From Acidobacteriaceae bacterium UBA1795 (lineage in GTDB: Bacteria > Acidobacteriota > Terriglobia > Terriglobales > Acidobacteriaceae), in assembly GCA_002314435.1 (NCBI GenBank), contig DCFV01000033.1:1-8224 (forward strand): a stretch of 8,224 bases of DNA, in the 5' to 3' direction. Position 1 is the stretch's first letter. Every line of letters starts with the position of its first letter. A program made the translations under genes and the position numbers. Shown here piece after piece: positions 6,154 through 8,224 of this stretch. A model generated the notes under the pieces. That model was not told where the DNA came from, made no database searches, and worked only from the letters and a program-made list of their open reading frames with translations.

Positions 6154-6810
6154 TTAGCCCGGCAGCCGCAGAAGACCCCGCGTGCGCAGTGCTGCCAAAA
6201 CCTGCTCGACCTTCCAGTCGAGGGCCTCAGATCCGTCCACTATCAGGTCAGCGTTGGCCGCCGACGGACGCACAAACTGGATGCTCGCCGGTCGCACCGT
6301 GGCCCAGTACTGTTGGCGCACCGACTCGGTCGTGCGTCCGCGCTCCTCGGTGTCGCGCTTCAGGCGGCGCGCGAAGCAGAGCTTGTCGGGTGTGTCTACG
6401 TAGACGCGCAGATCATAGAGCGGCAGCAGTTCGGGGTAGTAGAGAGCAAACAGCCCTTCCACCAGCAGATACGCACCGGGGCGCACGGTTTCAGTGCGGT
6501 CCGGGACGCGGGTGTGGGTGGTGAAGTCGTAGAGTGGCCGCTCGATGGTTTCGCCCCGTGCCAGCGCGGCCACGTGCGCAGCCAGCAGTGAGCTCTCGAT
6601 CAGCGCCGGATCGTCGAAGTTCTGTCGCCCGCGCTCGGCCGCGGGCAGGTGGGAGAGGTCGCGATAGTAGTTGTCGAGAGGGAAGTGAAAGCCGCCCAGC
6701 GTACGCGCCAGTTCGGCGGCCAGTGTGGTCTTTCCCGAGCCGGAAGCGCCGGCAATTCCCAGCACCACAGGCGGAAACGGCAGCTGCGCCGTTGTGTCCT
6801 CCGCGCTCAT
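6154..6810 (-). CDS. udk: Uridine kinase
   Basis: Uridine kinase phosphorylates uridine (and usually cytidine) to the monophosphate with a nucleoside triphosphate, the salvage route into pyrimidine nucleotides in the cytoplasm. The 218 aa contain the P-loop GASGSGKT (21-28), 'LDNYYRDLSHL' (45-55), NFDDP (64-68, where NFDHP is usual), RPLYDFTTHTR (91-101), LLVEGLFALY (115-124) and the lid region 'RRLKRDTEERGRT' (148-160), all in family order and at family length. I chose ATG at 6810 because it overlaps the stop of the upstream phosphorylase gene by four bases (ATGA), a typical coupled start. An in-frame ATG at 6840 would add ten residues inside the upstream gene. It forms an operon with the purine nucleoside phosphorylase. 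A related phosphoribulokinase-type function is possible but less likely given the uridine-kinase motifs. Confidence 0.92.
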   Translation of the reverse strand: MSAEDTTAQLPFPPVVLGIAGASGSGKTTLAAELARTLGGFHFPLDNYYRDLSHLPAAERGRQNFDDPALIESSLLAAHVAALARGETIERPLYDFTTHTRVPDRTETVRPGAYLLVEGLFALYYPELLPLYDLRVYVDTPDKLCFARRLKRDTEERGRTTESVRQQYWATVRPASIQFVRPSAANADLIVDGSEALDWKVEQVLAALRTRGLLRLPG

Positions 6811-7670
6811 CGCTCGGCTTCGAGCAGTGTCGAAATCCAAACCACCACCCGCTCCAGCACGCCGGCCAGTCGCCGCTCCACCAGCCGTCCCGTCTCGAAG
6901 ACCTCTTCGTGGCTGAGTGGGGTCGTGCTCAGGCCCGCGGCCTTGTTGGTGACGCAGGAGATGCCAAGCACTTCGATGCCCATGTGGCGCGCCACAATCG
7001 TCTCCGGCACCGTGGACATACCCACCAGCGTGGCTCCCATGGTGCGGAAGGCGCGAATCTCCGCCGGCGTCTCGAAGCTGGGGCCGCTCACGGCGAGGTA
7101 GACGCCTTCGTCGAGCGAGATGCCCTCATCGGCCGCTGCCTGCTGTGCCAGCCGGCGCAGGCGCTCGCTGTAGGCCTCGGTCATGTCGAAGAAGCGCAGC
7201 CCTGTGCCCTTGCGCAGACCAAAGCGCGGCTCGTTGGGGCCCACCAGCGGGTTCCAGCCCATGAAGTTAATATGGTCGGCGATGGTGATCAGCTGGCCGA
7301 GCTGGTAGTTCTCGTCAATGCCGCCGGCGGCATTGGTGAGCACCACGGCCTGCACGCCCAGCATGCCCAGCACGCGCATGGGGAAGGTCACTTCAGCGGG
7401 CGAGTAGCCTTCGTACGAATGCACGCGGCCCTGCATGATGATGACCGGCGCGCCGCCCAACCGCCCGGCCACAATGCGCCCGGAGTGGCCTTCCACGGTG
7501 GACTGGGGAAAGTGGGGGATTTCGCCGTAAGGCACAATTACGGCCTCAGTAACGGCGTTGGCCACCGAGCCCAGCCCCGAGCCCAGCACCACACCAACCG
7601 TTGGTGCCAGCCTGTCCATCTTCGCGCGCAAAAACTGCGCCGCTTCATTCACCTGATCGAAATAGGTCAT
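6807..7670 (-). CDS. punA: Purine nucleoside phosphorylase (trimeric, class I)
   Basis: This enzyme splits purine (deoxy)nucleosides with phosphate into free base and (deoxy)ribose-1-phosphate. The 287 aa match the homotrimeric PNP/MTAP family: LGSGLG (29-34, phosphate Ser31), GHSGR (61-65), QGRVHSYEGYS (80-90; Arg82, His84), LTNAAGGI (111-118), SGPSFETPAEIR (195-206; Phe199, Glu200), VGMSTVPE (216-223) and 'SCVTNKAAG' (238-246; Asn242). Glu200 and Asn242 correspond to human Glu201 and Asn243, which in this family select 6-oxopurines, so inosine, guanosine and their deoxy forms are the expected substrates. An MTA phosphorylase is therefore less likely. The ATG at 7670 has GAAGG (7677-7681) six bases upstream. 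It is the first gene of the leftward salvage operon and overlaps udk by four bases. Confidence 0.95.
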   Translation of the reverse strand: MTYFDQVNEAAQFLRAKMDRLAPTVGVVLGSGLGSVANAVTEAVIVPYGEIPHFPQSTVEGHSGRIVAGRLGGAPVIIMQGRVHSYEGYSPAEVTFPMRVLGMLGVQAVVLTNAAGGIDENYQLGQLITIADHINFMGWNPLVGPNEPRFGLRKGTGLRFFDMTEAYSERLRRLAQQAAADEGISLDEGVYLAVSGPSFETPAEIRAFRTMGATLVGMSTVPETIVARHMGIEVLGISCVTNKAAGLSTTPLSHEEVFETGRLVERRLAGVLERVVVWISTLLEAER

Positions 7671-7697
7671 CAGTTGCCTTCAAATTCCCCTTACAAA

Positions 7698-7703
7698 ATT
7701 CTA
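7698..7703 (-). promoter_or_regulatory. Possible -10 element of the nucleoside-salvage operon
   Basis: Read leftward, TAGAAT matches the sigma-70 -10 consensus at five of six positions and would give a leader of roughly 20 bases before the ATG at 7670. No good -35 hexamer is seen 16-18 bases upstream. Confidence 0.3.
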
Positions 7704-7742
7704 CACACCCCTGCGACGCCGCACTCGCATAGAGTGAGAAGA

Positions 7743-7756
7743 GCGCGCCGCCGCGC
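7743..7756. repeat. Short GC hairpin before the PQ-loop gene
   Basis: GCGCG-CCGC-CGCGC forms a 5-bp stem with a 4-nt loop, ending one base before a GGGGG run that may serve as the weak ribosome-binding site of the gene at 7772. It may influence translation, or it may be plain GC-rich sequence. Confidence 0.25.
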
Positions 7757-7771
7757 GGGGGTTCTGCCGGG

Positions 7772-8077
7772 ATGAAAGAAACTGTAGCTCTGCTCTTCGG
7801 CTTCGGCCTGTTCTGCAACGCCCTGCTGTTTGTGCCACAGGTCATCGCCGTTTGGCGCAAGAAGACCGACGAAGGCATCTCGCTGATCACCTTTGGCGGC
7901 TTCAGCATCCTGCAGATAGTGGGCATCGCTCACGGCGTGCTGCAGCAGGATCGCGCGCTCATCTTCGGCATGACCGCCAGCCTGCTGAGTTGCGGCACCG
8001 TAACAGTGCTGACGATCGTGTACCGCGTGAAAAGGCTGCGCAGTGCAGCGCGCAGCAGACCTTGGCTGAGGTATTAA
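7772..8077 (+). CDS. PQ-loop / SemiSWEET-like small transporter
   Basis: The product is 101 aa with three hydrophobic helices (about 5-26, 36-57, 63-85) and the PQ motif P22-Q23 in 'FCNALLFVPQVIAVWRKK', followed by 'GISLITFGGFSILQ'. This is a single triple-helix unit, the size of bacterial SemiSWEETs, which dimerise in the inner membrane to make a sugar uniporter. The usual W..YG at the end of helix 2 reads GIAHG here, and the substrate-pocket Asn of helix 3 is not obvious in 'FGMTASLLS', so the substrate may not be glucose or sucrose. It is divergent from the phosphorylase gene across a 101-base region; coregulation with nucleoside salvage is possible but unproven. The ATG at 7772 has only a G-rich upstream sequence (7757-7761). 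Confidence 0.85.
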   Translation: MKETVALLFGFGLFCNALLFVPQVIAVWRKKTDEGISLITFGGFSILQIVGIAHGVLQQDRALIFGMTASLLSCGTVTVLTIVYRVKRLRSAARSRPWLRY

Positions 8078-8106
8078 GGGTTCGCGAAAGATACACTGAC
8101 GAGCTA

Positions 8107-8112
8107 TATACT
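8107..8112 (+). promoter_or_regulatory. Possible -10 element TATACT for the gene starting at 8196
   Basis: TATACT matches the sigma-70 -10 consensus at five of six positions in an AT-rich patch (GCTATATACT). No strong -35 is seen. It would give a leader of about 75 bases that contains the hairpin at 8153-8173. Confidence 0.3.
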
Positions 8113-8152
8113 CTGCCAGCATTTGGGGGAAGGATTCCAAATCCGGAAAACG

Positions 8153-8173
8153 TCGGAGAGAAACAGCCTCCGA
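8153..8173. repeat. Leader hairpin TCGGAG/CTCCGA
   Basis: A perfect 6-bp stem (8153-8158 with 8168-8173) and a 9-nt loop end 11 bases before the AGGAG at 8185. It may be a leader structure; no known riboswitch is recognised. Confidence 0.3.
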
Positions 8174-8184
8174 TTGCGCAAATC

Positions 8185-8189
8185 AGGAG
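8185..8189 (+). promoter_or_regulatory. Shine-Dalgarno AGGAG deciding a TTG start at 8196
   Basis: AGGAG sits 6 nt before TTG at 8196-8198, a good spacing. The nearby ATG at 8191 is only one base away and in another frame, so it is too close to be served. Confidence 0.45.
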
Positions 8190-8195
8190 CATGCT

Positions 8196-8224
8196 TTGTC
8201 TAAGGAACCTCTGCGCAGGTGTGT
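8196..8224 (+). CDS. Start of an unidentified gene (cut by window edge)
   Basis: From TTG at 8196 the frame reads MSKEPLRRCV up to the window edge. Support comes from the AGGAG at 6 nt, a plausible upstream TATACT and a polar, charged N-terminus typical of a cytoplasmic protein. Ten codons are too few to name a family. Confidence 0.4.

Noticed and set aside
6147..6163. Inverted repeat around the udk stop codon as a terminator
   Set aside because: The arms are separated by a single base, so only a 4-bp stem can fold, and there is no T-run; it is not a credible terminator.
6534..7775. A 413-codon open frame on the plus strand, opposite the phosphorylase and uridine kinase genes
   Set aside because: Its translation is Arg/His/Ala-rich low-complexity sequence with no family motif and lies antisense to two clearly recognised enzymes; it is a GC-rich shadow frame.
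8191..8224. ATG at 8191 as the start of the right-edge gene
   Set aside because: The AGGAG ends only one base before it, too close for initiation; the TTG at 8196 in another frame has correct spacing.

Overview
The window looks like a chromosomal segment of a GC-rich Gram-negative bacterium. The style of the proteins suggests Acidobacteriota (Terriglobia): a membrane protein resembling GT-C glycosyltransferases, a stand-alone cyclic-nucleotide-binding-fold protein with a 'GLPGVIGNQPYTLTGKA' signature, and a RecG with a lineage-type insertion. That assignment rests on recalled family resemblance, not a search. There is no tRNA, rRNA, CRISPR array or insertion sequence. The core genes look native rather than transferred.

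Left part (1-902): the window opens inside a leftward gene for an NtrC-type sigma-54 activator, cut off exactly at its Walker A motif. Its receiver domain is degenerate, with glutamate where the phosphorylated aspartate should be. A stretch of about 375 bases without an obvious large gene follows. It holds one short reading frame with a good ribosome-binding site (687-851) and a double GGTACC repeat just before the next gene.

Centre (903-5356, rightward): a multi-pass membrane protein resembling GT-C glycosyltransferases ends in a perfect 11-bp hairpin. Next comes a perfect CRP-type palindrome (TGTGA-N6-TCACA). It sits upstream of a small protein that has the cyclic-nucleotide-binding fold but no DNA-binding domain. 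That gene is followed 45 bases later by recG, encoding the branched-DNA helicase. A bidirectional terminator separates recG from the convergent genes.

Right part (5509-7670, leftward): a purine nucleoside phosphorylase and a uridine kinase overlap by 4 bases (ATGA) and form a nucleoside-salvage pair. A DUF2062 membrane protein lies 180 bases further downstream, with its own operator-like repeats. Divergent from the phosphorylase is a PQ-loop (SemiSWEET-like) half-transporter at 7772-8077. The window ends a few codons into a probable TTG-initiated gene.

No multi-gene novel system is evident. The most notable signals are the phosphomimetic-type receiver of the sigma-54 activator and the perfect CRP box in front of a cyclic-nucleotide-fold protein that cannot bind DNA by itself.
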